From an uncultured Campylobacter sp. (lineage in GTDB: Bacteria > Campylobacterota > Campylobacteria > Campylobacterales > Campylobacteraceae), in NCBI RefSeq assembly GCF_937921625.1, contig NZ_CAKZTI010000030.1, forward strand, positions 1 through 21,121: a stretch of 21,121 nt of DNA. Direction: 5' to 3'. The first letter of the stretch is position 1. Each line of letters opens with the position of its first letter. Made by a program: the position numbers and the translations under genes. Below are positions 7,600 through 14,546 of this stretch, in pieces. The notes under the pieces were generated by a model. It searched no databases. It worked only from the letters and a program-made list of their open reading frames with translations, and was not told where the DNA came from.

Positions 7600-8379
7600 A
7601 TGAAAGAAATTTTAATCACCAATGACGACGGATTCGAAGCGCGCGGACTTTTGGAGCTCGCAAGTGCGCTAAGATCGGTCGCAAACGTCACCATCGTAGC
7701 GCCAAGCTCGGAGAAATCGGCATGCTCACACTCCCTCACGCTCACGCGCCCGCTTAGATTTGTAAAGCTAGACGACGGATTTTTCAAACTCGACGACGCT
7801 ACGCCCGCAGATTGCGTGTATTTGGCACTCCGCGCGCTGTATAATCGCAAGCCCGATCTTGTGATAAGCGGCATAAATCACGGCGCCAACGTCGCGGAGG
7901 ACGTGACCTATTCGGGCACTTGCGGAGGCGCGATGGAGGGGGTTTTGCAAGGCATTCCCGCGCTTGCGGTGAGCCAGTTTTACGTCGCGGACTCGCTGCA
8001 GCGGTACGGATTTGACCTCGCGTGCGAACTCACGGTTGATCTAGTGGGGAAAATTTTCAAAAACGGCTTTCCGCTGCCGCCGAAGCAGTTTTTAAATTTA
8101 AACGTCCCTGCCGTCTCAAAGCAAGATTTTAAGGGGCTAACGGTTGCGCCCTGCGGCGAGAAGCTCTACGACACGGACGCGCAGCTAAACCGCAATCCGC
8201 GCGGGATGGAGTATTATTGGCTCGGCAAATCTACGCTCAGTTTTGATGCGAGCAAAAACGAAAACAGCGATATTTCGGTGCTTTTTGAGGGGCGGGCGAC
8301 GCTAAGTCCGATCAAGCTAAATTTAACCGCGCACGAGCAGATGAGCGCGCTAGAAAGGTGGATGAAAAACGATGAGTGA
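7600..8379 (+). CDS. surE: 5'/3'-nucleotidase SurE
   Basis: SurE is a metal-dependent phosphatase acting on nucleoside 5'- and 3'-monophosphates in the cytoplasm, often tied to stationary-phase survival. The 259 residues start with ITNDDG (6-11), whose Asp9 and Asp10 bind metal, followed by APSSEKSACSHS (34-45) with the conserved Ser. The active site ends with GINHGANVAEDVTYSGTCGGAMEG (91-114; Asn93 is a metal ligand). The length is typical. AAGAGAG sits shortly before the ATG. The last 8 bp overlap the tcdA-like gene, suggesting coupled translation. Confidence 0.95.
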   Translation: MKEILITNDDGFEARGLLELASALRSVANVTIVAPSSEKSACSHSLTLTRPLRFVKLDDGFFKLDDATPADCVYLALRALYNRKPDLVISGINHGANVAEDVTYSGTCGGAMEGVLQGIPALAVSQFYVADSLQRYGFDLACELTVDLVGKIFKNGFPLPPKQFLNLNVPAVSKQDFKGLTVAPCGEKLYDTDAQLNRNPRGMEYYWLGKSTLSFDASKNENSDISVLFEGRATLSPIKLNLTAHEQMSALERWMKNDE

Positions 8380-9037
8380 GGTCGTAGTAGACCGCTTTTC
8401 GCGCTCGCGCCTACTTTTCGGCGAGGATTTTGCAAGGCTGCAAAGCGCTAAAATTTTAATCTGCGGCTGCGGCGGCGTGGGCGGAGCGGCGATAGAGGCG
8501 CTGTACCGCAGCGGCGCGGTAAATCTAAGCGTGATCGATTGCGATCGCTTCGAGATAACCAACCAAAATCGCCAGTTTGGAAGCGAGCACGTAGGCGAGC
8601 TAAAATGCGAGGTTTTCGCGCGCAAATTTAAAGGCGTAACGCCGATCGCCGCCAGGATCGATCAGGAATTTTTATCGGAATTTGATCTAGCAAAATTTGA
8701 TTTCGTAATCGACGCGATCGACGACGTGGGCGCTAAGATCGCGCTTGCGCTGCGCTGCAGCGAGGCGGGTGTAGACTTCGTAAGCTCGATGGGCGGCGCA
8801 AAGAGACTCGATCCCGCTAGAATCGAAATCCGCTCAATCTGGCAGACGCAGGGCGATCCGCTCGCGCGCAAGATCAGATACGAGCTGCGAAAGCACGGCT
8901 TTGCGGGCGATTTTGACGTCGTCTGCTCGAGCGAGCCGCCGCGCGTCAAATCGATGGGCAGCTTCATGGGAGTGACCGCGAGCTTCGGGCTTTTCATCGC
9001 AAGCTACGTCGTGCGCAGGCTGATAGGCGAGCGATAA
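8372..9037 (+). CDS. tcdA: TcdA-like tRNA A37 dehydratase (ThiF/E1 fold)
   Basis: This is an E1-like ATP-dependent enzyme of the TcdA/CsdL group, which cyclises the threonylcarbamoyl group on A37 of tRNAs that read ANN codons. The N-terminal RFSRSRLLFGEDF is typical of the group. It is followed by the nucleotide-binding loop GCGGVGG (32-38), VIDCDRFEITNQNRQ (54-68, with the ATP-contacting Asp and Asn/Arg), DAIDD (114-118) and QGDPLARKIR (160-169). At 221 residues it is shorter than the E. coli enzyme (about 268), mainly in the second half. It overlaps surE by 8 bp. Another ThiF-family activity is possible, but the DPLA-K-R block favours TcdA. Confidence 0.82.
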   Translation: MSEVVVDRFSRSRLLFGEDFARLQSAKILICGCGGVGGAAIEALYRSGAVNLSVIDCDRFEITNQNRQFGSEHVGELKCEVFARKFKGVTPIAARIDQEFLSEFDLAKFDFVIDAIDDVGAKIALALRCSEAGVDFVSSMGGAKRLDPARIEIRSIWQTQGDPLARKIRYELRKHGFAGDFDVVCSSEPPRVKSMGSFMGVTASFGLFIASYVVRRLIGER

Positions 9038-9041
9038 ATTT

Positions 9042-9066
9042 AAACGCTTAAAATTTTATAGCGTTT
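9042..9066 (+). terminator. Hairpin after tcdA
   Basis: AAACGCT (9042-9048) pairs with AGCGTTT (9060-9066), and the loop itself contains the palindrome TAAAATTTTA. It begins 4 nt after the stop codon. There is no long U-tract, so termination is inferred from position and shape. Confidence 0.45.
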
Positions 9067-9630
9067 CGGCGTGCGGCTCCGTCTGGTTGGGTTTTGCGGT
9101 TAAATTTAAATTTGGATATTTTGAGCTTTTGATCCGAGCGTGCTTTGCGGACGCGTGCGGTTAAAATACAAAGCGGCGAAAGCGGAATTTTACCGGACGA
9201 CGAAGATAAAATTTGCTCGGCGCGAAGGTGAAATTTCATTGCTGCGAAGGATAAAATTTTATCCGCAAAGATCGACACAGACTCGGCGCGAGATGAAATT
9301 TAAGGACCACGCGAGCTACACGCACATATTGATGCATACGGCGTGTCATTTTAGCAGGTGCCAGATAGTAGCCTAGGATTAAAATTTAAATACGCGGATC
9401 GCAGCTTGCTTGTGAGCGAAATTTTGATTGAATTAAGTTCGCGCAGCTATCCTATGCGGCGTGTTTCATAGTGATGAGGCTTGAAATTCTATCGCGACTT
9501 TACGCTTTTTGATGCAAAAAAAGGCGCGCTCAGGCAAGCAAAACCAAATTAGCGCGCATCGGTCGCCGCGTAGCGCCTAAATAAGCGTAAAGCGTAAGCA
9601 AGGCTCAAGCAAACGCAGCGGCAAGCCTAC

Positions 9631-9675
9631 TTCTAAATTCCATTTTTTACCGCTCGCAAAAAGCGGAATTTAGAA
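9631..9675 (+). promoter_or_regulatory. Long leader hairpin before the nitroreductase operon
   Basis: TTCTAAATTCC (9631-9641) pairs perfectly with GGAATTTAGAA (9665-9675). After a short mismatch the pairing resumes with five T·A pairs inside. An alternative inner pair, CCGCT/AGCGG, is also possible. It ends about 10 nt before the AAAGGAG ribosome site of the gene at 9697, so it could act as a leader hairpin, attenuator or operator. No known riboswitch is recognised. Confidence 0.4.
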
Positions 9676-9696
9676 ATTTAATTTAAAGGAGCAGCG

Positions 9697-10194
9697 ATGA
9701 ATGAAATTTTTACACGCACGAGCGTGCGAAACTTTACCGAAAAAATGCCGAGCGACGATCAAATCGAGCTCGTGCTAAAAGCCGCGATGCAAGCCCCTAG
9801 CGCAGGCAACCAGCGCTCATGGGAGTTTTACGTAGTACGCGACCGCACCGCGCTTACGCTACTTAGCAGCGTCGGCACCTACGGCGGCTGCACGAAGGAT
9901 GCGCCGCTTGCGATCGTGGTCTGCACGCGCAAAAGCGGCTTAAAATTCCAGCCCTACGCTCGCTACGACTGCGCTTGTGCGGCAGAAAATCTCTGGCTAG
10001 CGGCGCACCATTTGGGGCTTGGCACCACGTGGCTGGGCGTAGCGCCCGATATTTACGCAATGGAGCGCGTAAGAGAAATTTTGGATCTGCCTGGGCATTT
10101 AGAGGCGTTTTGCATTATGCCTTTGGGCTTTCCGTCTCGCGTCACAAAGGCGCATTCACGCTTTGAGCCCGCTAAAATTCACTTCGTAGGCTAG
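9697..10194 (+). CDS. Nitroreductase family flavoprotein
   Basis: A 165-residue FMN-dependent oxidoreductase of the nitroreductase superfamily. The N-terminal RTSVRNF (7-13) and APSAGNQRSWEF (33-44) form the phosphate and isoalloxazine binding parts of the FMN site. AAENLWLAAHHLGLGTTWLG (about 95-114) is the typical helix plus Gly-rich segment, and IMPLGFP sits near the C-terminus. Such short members act on a range of electron acceptors; the substrate here is unknown. AAAGGAG lies 6 nt before the ATG. It is 2 nt upstream of modD, so the two are almost certainly co-transcribed. Six cysteines, including CACAAE, are more than usual for the family. Confidence 0.88.
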   Translation: MNEIFTRTSVRNFTEKMPSDDQIELVLKAAMQAPSAGNQRSWEFYVVRDRTALTLLSSVGTYGGCTKDAPLAIVVCTRKSGLKFQPYARYDCACAAENLWLAAHHLGLGTTWLGVAPDIYAMERVREILDLPGHLEAFCIMPLGFPSRVTKAHSRFEPAKIHFVG

Positions 10195-10196
10195 AT

Positions 10197-11051
10197 ATGT
10201 TTATTTCGCAGAGTAAAATTGACGATCTAATCGCTAGCGACGGCGCGTTTTTGGACCTTACGACCGAGCTTTTGCAGGACTTTGTGGATCTAAACGCGCC
10301 CGCGCGGCTTTCGATCGTAACAAGACAGAATCTGATCTTTAGCGGCGGGCAGATTGCGCGCGAGGTAGCGGCACGCTTTGGTTGCGAGACGCAGCATCTA
10401 GCGCGCGAGGGAAGCGCATTTTGCGCGGGGGATGAAATTTTTAGCGCGCAGGGGAGCTTTGAGAGCCTGCATAAAGCTTGGAAGATCGTTCAGATCGTGT
10501 TTGAGTACTCCTGCAAAATTTCGACCTACGCGCACGAGATGGTTGCGCTGATGCGAGAGGCTAATCCGCGCTGCGTGCTGGGTGCGACGCGCAAGAGCTT
10601 TCCTTTTGCGAAGGAGCTTTGCGTAAATGCGCTGATAGCGGGCGGCGGAACGATGCACCGCTTGGGGCTGTACGACAGCGTCCTATTTTTTTCAAACCAC
10701 ATCCGCGCGTTTGCTAGCTTTAGCGAGTTTTGCGCGCAGATCGCTAAATTTAAAGAGCGCGCGCCCGAGCGAAAGATCATGATCGAAGTGGCGAGCGAGC
10801 GCGAATTTAGCGAGCTTTTAGGATACGCACCCGATGCGATAATGTGCGACAAGATGAGCCCTAGCGAGCTTAGAGCTTGCGTTTTGAGGCGAGATGAAAC
10901 GGCGCCGCAGATTAAAATTTGCGCTGCGGGCGGCATAAATAAAAATAACTGCGCCGAGTTTGCAGCTACCGGCGCGGACGTGCTCGTAAGCTCGGCGGTT
11001 TGGAATCAGGGCGTGTGCTGCGATCTAGGCGGAAAGATAGAATTTATCTAA
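10197..11051 (+). CDS. modD: ModD, NadC-like protein of molybdate loci
   Basis: ModD is a paralogue of quinolinate phosphoribosyltransferase (NadC) found next to molybdate transport genes; its reaction is not established. The 284 residues follow the QPRTase plan: an N-terminal alpha/beta lid (1-110), then the barrel with ATRK (130-133) and HRLGLYDSVLFFSNH (154-168), and the end GGINKNNCAEFAATGADVLV (about 244-263). These keep the phosphate and PRPP-site residues seen in NadC. Calling it ModD rather than NadC rests on the sequence TTELL near residue 22 and on the downstream modA and modB genes. It starts 2 nt after the nitroreductase stop. Confidence 0.82.
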   Translation: MFISQSKIDDLIASDGAFLDLTTELLQDFVDLNAPARLSIVTRQNLIFSGGQIAREVAARFGCETQHLAREGSAFCAGDEIFSAQGSFESLHKAWKIVQIVFEYSCKISTYAHEMVALMREANPRCVLGATRKSFPFAKELCVNALIAGGGTMHRLGLYDSVLFFSNHIRAFASFSEFCAQIAKFKERAPERKIMIEVASEREFSELLGYAPDAIMCDKMSPSELRACVLRRDETAPQIKICAAGGINKNNCAEFAATGADVLVSSAVWNQGVCCDLGGKIEFI

Positions 11052-11106
11052 ATATTAAATTTTAAATTTTAAGACGGAAAAGTCTAAAAAAGGACATAAA
11101 AACGCA

Positions 11107-11120
11107 ATTTATTAATAAAT
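11107..11120. repeat. Perfect 14-bp palindrome upstream of modA
   Basis: ATTTATTAATAAAT is a perfect palindrome in the 116-bp gap between modD and modA. It lies about 15 bp before a possible -10 box (TAAAAT, 11135-11140), where an operator would fit. It does not resemble the classical ModE box. Confidence 0.4.
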
Positions 11121-11134
11121 AAAAGTATATTTTG

Positions 11135-11140
11135 TAAAAT
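11135..11140 (+). promoter_or_regulatory. Weak candidate -10 box for modA
   Basis: TAAAAT preceded by TATTTTG gives a Campylobacter-like -10 box. The start would be near 11147, about 20 nt before the modA ATG. No -35 is evident. Confidence 0.35.
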
Positions 11141-11167
11141 TCTTAAAATTTCAAAAAAAGGATTTTT

Positions 11168-11870
11168 ATGAAAAAAATTGCTTTTATTTTAGCGCTTGCG
11201 GCAAGCGTTTCGTTCTGCGCGGATCAGCTGATAATCGCAGCCGGCGGCGGATACAAAAAGCCCGTCTCGGCCGTGATAGAAAATTTGAAAAAAGAGGGCA
11301 TGGATGTGGCGGGATCGTTTGCCAACCTCGGCCAGCTAGTCATTCAATCGCGCGAGAATAAAATTTCATTCATCGTGGGCGACGAGGCGTTTTTGAAAAA
11401 AAGCGATCTAAATATCACTAAATTTGAGCGTATCGGGCGCAGCACGCTAGTTTTAGTAACGCCGAAAAATATCAAAATAAACGATGTCTCCGAGATCGCA
11501 AAGCTCGATAAGATCGCGATGCCCGATCCTAAAAAAGGCGATTTACGGTATCAGGACGAACGAGTTTTTACAAAACGCCAAGATGGAGCCGGTAAAAGAT
11601 AAAATTTTAGCCGTCGCGGGCGTGCCGCAGGTGGTCGCTTACGTCATCAACGGCGAGGTGCAAGCAGGCTTTATCAACAGTACCGAAGCGGTCGCCAAAA
11701 AAGATGAGTTCGGCTCGATCATCTACATCGACGAGAGCCTCTACAGCCCCGCATTCATCGGCATCGCAAGGCTTAGCGCGTGCAGCAATGAGGCGCTTTG
11801 CGAAAAGGTGATGAAGGAATTTCAATCGGACCGCTCAAAAGAGATTTTTTCAAAATTCGGTCTTAAATGA
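11168..11870 (+). pseudogene. modA: modA, molybdate-binding protein, frameshifted
   Basis: A periplasmic substrate-binding protein of the molybdate/tungstate type, broken in this sequence. It starts with signal peptide MKKIAFILALAASVSFCA (1-18), with AAAGGA 5 nt upstream. The first frame runs well to MPDPKK, then reads 20-odd unlike residues and stops at 11602. The expected continuation (AIYGIRTNEFLQNAKMEPVKDKI) is in the +1 frame and runs to 11870. The join is an A6 run (11531-11536): with five As the frame is continuous and gives about 233 residues, a normal ModA length. The late block VPQVVAYVINGEVQAGFI is typical of the family. The stop overlaps the modB start as ATGA. A true pseudogene, a slippage-controlled gene and a base-calling error are all possible. 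Confidence 0.75.
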
Positions 11871-12535
11871 GCGACATCGCTTGGATCATGCATCCTTTGC
11901 TTTTAAGCGTCAAAGCCCTGTTTTGCAGCTTTTTGCTGCTTATTTCAATAGGGCTAGCAATTTCATATTTTTTAGCTTTCAGCCAAGCCAAATTTAAAAA
12001 GATCATCGAAATTTTAGTGATTTTTCCGCTTATCTTTCCGCCGATCGCGACGGGATTTTTGCTTCTTTACATCTTCGGAAAGAGCGGATTTATCGGCTCT
12101 GCATTAAATTTAGACATCGTTTTTAACTTCTCTTCATTGGTAATCGCCGCATTTTTGGTGGGACTGCCGCTGTTTGTAAAGCCCGTGTGTGCGAGCTTTG
12201 AGCTCTTTCCGAAAAGTCTAATCGAAGCCGCGCAAATTTTAGGCAAAAACAGAGCTCAAATTTTTCTCCTCGTCATCCTTCCAAGTTCGCTTAAAACACT
12301 CGGCTCCGCGCTCATTTTAGCGCTGTCGCGCGGGCTTGGCGAAGTGGGTATCACGCTGATGCTGGGCGGAAACATCGTGGGTAAGACCGACACGCTAAGC
12401 CTTGCGATCATGGGCGCCGTGTATGACGGCGAGAACGAGCGAGCGCTGATTTTAAGCCTTTTGCTCGTGATTTTCAGCTTGATTTTATTTTATGCGATAA
12501 ATCTTTTGGATAAAAAGCGAAATTTATCTAACTGA
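11867..12535 (+). CDS. modB: ModB-like ABC transporter permease
   Basis: An inner-membrane permease of the molybdate ABC transporter type, 222 residues, with about five hydrophobic helices (roughly 13-37, 45-71, 88-108, 133-155, 195-212). The cytoplasmic EAA loop, EAAQILGKNRAQIFLLVILP (120-139), is where the ATPase subunit docks. The segment RGLGEVGITLMLGGNI (155-170) is characteristic of ModB. The start overlaps the modA stop (ATGA). No ATPase gene (modC) follows: the next gene is sodC with its own promoter. The partner ATPase must therefore lie elsewhere or be missing. Confidence 0.9.
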   Translation: MSDIAWIMHPLLLSVKALFCSFLLLISIGLAISYFLAFSQAKFKKIIEILVIFPLIFPPIATGFLLLYIFGKSGFIGSALNLDIVFNFSSLVIAAFLVGLPLFVKPVCASFELFPKSLIEAAQILGKNRAQIFLLVILPSSLKTLGSALILALSRGLGEVGITLMLGGNIVGKTDTLSLAIMGAVYDGENERALILSLLLVIFSLILFYAINLLDKKRNLSN

Positions 12536-12560
12536 AAAAAATTATTTTTAAGTATTTTTT

Positions 12561-12569
12561 TGATAAAAT
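12561..12569 (+). promoter_or_regulatory. Promoter of sodC
   Basis: TGATAAAAT is an extended -10 box (TGn plus TAAAAT, 12564-12569) with phased T-tracts upstream, the usual Campylobacter sigma-70 layout. The start would be near 12576, 25 nt before the sodC ATG. Confidence 0.6.
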
Positions 12570-12600
12570 TGCAAACGCATTTCATTTTAAAGGATTTTTC

Positions 12601-13146
12601 ATGAAGAAATTTTTAATTTCATCAATTTTAGTCGCAAGCGCTTTGGTCGCTCACGAGCACGGCGATATGCAAAATTTCGACCCTAAGACCGGCAAGCACC
12701 TTGTCGTTACTATGGAGCAACTGGGCGAGAAGGGTAACGTGAGTGTCGGCGAGGTCGTAGCGGTCGAGACGAACTACGGCGTGGCGTTTTTCCCGAATTT
12801 AAAGGGTCTTACTAGCGGCGCGCACGGTTTTCACGTGCATCAAAACGCCGACTGCGGCGCGACCGAGAAAGGCTTAGGCATGAAAGCTGGCGGTCACTGG
12901 GATCCGAACGATACTAAAAAACATTCGTTTGCTTGGGACGATAGCGGCCACAAGGGCGATCTGCCTGCACTTTTCGTCGATGCCGAGGGCAATGCGGTCT
13001 ATCCGGTGCTAGCTCCGAAAATCAAGAGCTTAGATGAGCTAAAGGGCCACTCGCTGATGGTTCACGTAGGCGGCGATAACCACAGCGATCATCCGAAACC
13101 GCTCGGCGGCGGCGGCGCTAGAATGGTCTGCGGCGTTATAAAATAA
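12601..13146 (+). CDS. sodC: Periplasmic Cu/Zn superoxide dismutase
   Basis: SodC converts superoxide to oxygen and peroxide in the periplasm. The 181-residue precursor has a signal peptide ending near ALVA (14-17). Copper ligands are His78 and His80 (GFHVH), His99 (GGHWDP) and His155 (LMVHVGG). Zinc ligands are His99, His108, His117 and Asp120 (HKGDLPALF). Cys85 and Cys177 form the conserved disulfide. GDNHSDHPKPLGGGGARMVCG is the bacterial-type ending. The mature N-terminus begins HEHGDM, a possible extra metal site. AAAGGA lies 6 nt before the ATG, and a hairpin follows the stop. A monocistronic transcript is likely. Confidence 0.96.
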   Translation: MKKFLISSILVASALVAHEHGDMQNFDPKTGKHLVVTMEQLGEKGNVSVGEVVAVETNYGVAFFPNLKGLTSGAHGFHVHQNADCGATEKGLGMKAGGHWDPNDTKKHSFAWDDSGHKGDLPALFVDAEGNAVYPVLAPKIKSLDELKGHSLMVHVGGDNHSDHPKPLGGGGARMVCGVIK

Positions 13147-13152
13147 GCCTCG

Positions 13153-13179
13153 TTGCGGATGAAATTTAATCATCCGCAA
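13153..13179 (+). terminator. Hairpin after sodC
   Basis: TTGCGGATGA (13153-13162) pairs perfectly with TCATCCGCAA (13170-13179) around a 7-nt loop, starting 7 nt after the stop codon. No U-run follows, so it may end or protect the sodC mRNA. Confidence 0.5.
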
Positions 13180-13471
13180 TCTCTAAGTATGTCCGCTCTG
13201 CGGTTAAATTTACGCGACGAAATTTCGCCGTCCGCAGCGCCGAGATACGCCCGCTTTGCCGTTAAATTTAAACGCGGCGGGCTTTGATACAACTTATGCA
13301 GCGCGAAATTTTGTGTTAAATTTACGCACTGCACCCTCTCTCCCGCTTAAATTTTAAAATTTAACTCCGTTTGCGCGCATTACGCCCTGTTTTTGCCGCA
13401 GCAGCGCAAAATTTTCCAAATTTAAATCAAGACTCTAAATTTACGGCTCCGAGCTATTTTGGCGGCGTGAG

Positions 13472-13509
13472 CTTCATTTAACTTTTTCTTCACGACTTTT
13501 TCATACAAT
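13472..13509 (+). promoter_or_regulatory. Promoter and possible operator of the DUF1104-like gene
   Basis: TACAAT (13504-13509) is the best -10. Upstream is an imperfect direct repeat: CTTCA...ACTTTTTC at 13472-13488 and again at 13488-13502. It sits at the -35 position where an OmpR-type activator would bind. The adjacent response regulator is an obvious candidate, but this is inference from position only. Confidence 0.4.
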
Positions 13510-13536
13510 TATGCCAACTTCCACAAAGGAGAGAGA

Positions 13537-14070
13537 ATGAAAAAGATTGTTTTAGCAAGCGTTTTAGTTGCGGGCGTGCTGTTCGCCGCAGATTTTAGCT
13601 CAAGCACCCCCGAGCAGATCAATGCTGCAGTCGCCGGCGCGGATGCCAAGAGTTTAAGCGAAGCGGCGTTTGAGATCGATAAGCGCGCAGGCGAGCTAAG
13701 GGCGCAGGCAAGGGATCTCAAGCGCGGATTTAAGACCGAGTTTAAAAAGAAACTGGACGCTATGAGCGTCGAGGATCGCGAGAAATTCCTAGACGAGTTT
13801 AGAAAAAACTATAACGCCCAGGCGGGCAAGCTAAGCGTCGAGCAGGCGGATAGACTGGATATCGAGCTCAAAGATCGCGGTAATTTCGGCAAATTTAAAA
13901 GGCCTGCTTGCGGGTTTGGTCCACACAGATCGCAGATGGCACCCGGCGAGTGCGGTCATATGCCGCCTAAAGGAATGCGCGACGGCGCGGGTCCGGCAAT
14001 GCCGCCAAGAGACGCGATGCCGTGCAATCAAAACGCGGGCGCCGCTGTGTGCCCTATGACGCAGCAATAG
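13537..14070 (+). CDS. Secreted DUF1104-like protein with Met/Cys/His-rich tail
   Basis: The 177-residue protein has a signal peptide (MKKIVLASVLVAGVLFA, cut near 17-18), then a helical, charged domain (about 28-118) with LDAMSVEDREKF and KLSVEQADRL, in the manner of DUF1104 proteins of Campylobacter and loosely like the LTxxQ repeats of CpxP/Spy. The last 50 residues change character: Cys125, 139, 163 and 172; Met134, 142, 147, 155, 161 and 174; His130 and 141, among Pro and Gly, a composition typical of copper or other soft-metal binding. It is followed by a two-component system on the same strand, and sodC lies upstream. A periplasmic metal sensor, buffer or chaperone is plausible but unproven. 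AAGGAGAGA precedes the ATG. Confidence 0.75.
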   Translation: MKKIVLASVLVAGVLFAADFSSSTPEQINAAVAGADAKSLSEAAFEIDKRAGELRAQARDLKRGFKTEFKKKLDAMSVEDREKFLDEFRKNYNAQAGKLSVEQADRLDIELKDRGNFGKFKRPACGFGPHRSQMAPGECGHMPPKGMRDGAGPAMPPRDAMPCNQNAGAAVCPMTQQ

Positions 14071-14093
14071 CCGCCCGCGCGCAAACTATTTAG

Positions 14094-14123
14094 TTCCGCG
14101 CAGCATTTGCGCGGAATTCTGCT
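14094..14123 (+). terminator. Terminator after the DUF1104-like gene
   Basis: TTCCGCGCA (14094-14102) pairs perfectly with TGCGCGGAA (14108-14116) around a 5-nt loop, followed by TTCTGCTTT. The GC-rich stem and short T-rich tail fit intrinsic termination, 24 nt after the stop codon. Confidence 0.6.
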
Positions 14124-14179
14124 TTATCGAAATACGGCGCGAGAATTTTAGAATTTTAGCTTGAAATTTATGCGGCGTA

Positions 14180-14213
14180 GCGCCGATGAAATTTCGCAAA
14201 ATTTTATCGGCGC
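14180..14213 (+). repeat. Strong 15-bp hairpin
   Basis: GCGCCGATGAAATTT (14180-14194) pairs along its whole length with 14199-14213 around CGCA. The only imperfection is a G·U wobble in the plus-strand RNA. It lies well past the upstream terminator and 330 bp before the response regulator, so its role is unclear. Confidence 0.5.
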
Positions 14214-14489
14214 AGGCGAGGTTTTGAAATTCTACGCGGCGAAATTTTAGGACGTGAAATTTTAAAATTTCGTAGCGGCAGAATTTTAAAACTCCCGTAC
14301 TTTGCCTGTAAATTTTGAAATTCCGCGGCGCGAAAATTTTATATCGTAAAATTTTAGCCTCTTGCGCCGCTTGGCGCACTGCGCGAATTAATTACTAGGC
14401 GAGCAATCTAAATTTACGAAGCGTGCCTTAGAGCCAAGACGCGTCGTTTTCGCCACGATAAAATTTTGCCCTGAAATTTTGCAATTAAA

Positions 14490-14517
14490 TTTTACGTGGA
14501 ATTTCACAGGGTATAAT
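14490..14517 (+). promoter_or_regulatory. Promoter of the two-component operon
   Basis: A perfect TATAAT (14512-14517) lies 16 bp after TTTTAC (14490-14495), a weak -35. Transcription would start near 14524, about 23 nt before the response regulator ATG. Confidence 0.6.
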
Positions 14518-14546
14518 TTCGAAAATTCTACGCAAGGAGGCGGCCT

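Larger units (their letters stand above)
9038..9696. other. Long structured non-coding spacer
   Basis: No supported gene. An open frame at 9140-9376 is built from recurring AAATTT words and has no ribosome site. Visible structure includes a perfect 16-bp palindrome GGATAAAATTTTATCC (9249-9264) and nested inverted repeats from 9500 to 9597 (TTACGCTTT with AAAGCGTAA; GCGCGCT with AGCGCGC). A long hairpin (9631-9675) sits in the leader of the nitroreductase gene. Confidence 0.6.
13147..13536. other. Non-coding spacer with degenerate repeats
   Basis: No gene is seen. Beyond the sodC hairpin, a core GTTAAATTTA followed by CGC recurs at 13203, 13261 and 13315. The first two copies share flanking bases over about 45 bp at a 58-bp offset. 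The right end carries the promoter of the gene at 13537. Confidence 0.55.
14071..14546. other. Non-coding spacer, densest AAATTT region
   Basis: No gene is supported; an open frame on the minus strand at 14086-14379 is made of the same recurring words (KILKF-like). I count nine AAATTT hexamers between 14160 and 14360, mixed with GCGGCG-type words. It holds the terminator at 14094, the hairpin at 14180 and the promoter at 14512. Confidence 0.6.

Noticed and set aside
9140..9376. Open frame of 78 codons in the spacer after tcdA
   Set aside because: It lacks a ribosome site and its residues come from repeated AAATTT-type words (IKF, KIKF). No domain or signal is visible.
10197..11051. NadC (quinolinate phosphoribosyltransferase) for NAD synthesis
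   Set aside because: The fold is the same, but the molybdate-transport neighbours and N-terminal region favour ModD, and no nadA or nadB is adjacent.
11531..11537. Programmed -1 frameshift (A AAA AAG style) in modA
   Set aside because: Going from the first to the second frame needs +1 (or loss of one A), so a dnaX-type -1 slip would not join the halves.
14086..14379. Minus-strand open frame of 97 codons
   Set aside because: It covers a terminator and a strong hairpin and reads as repeats of KILKF-like words, an artefact of the spacer composition.
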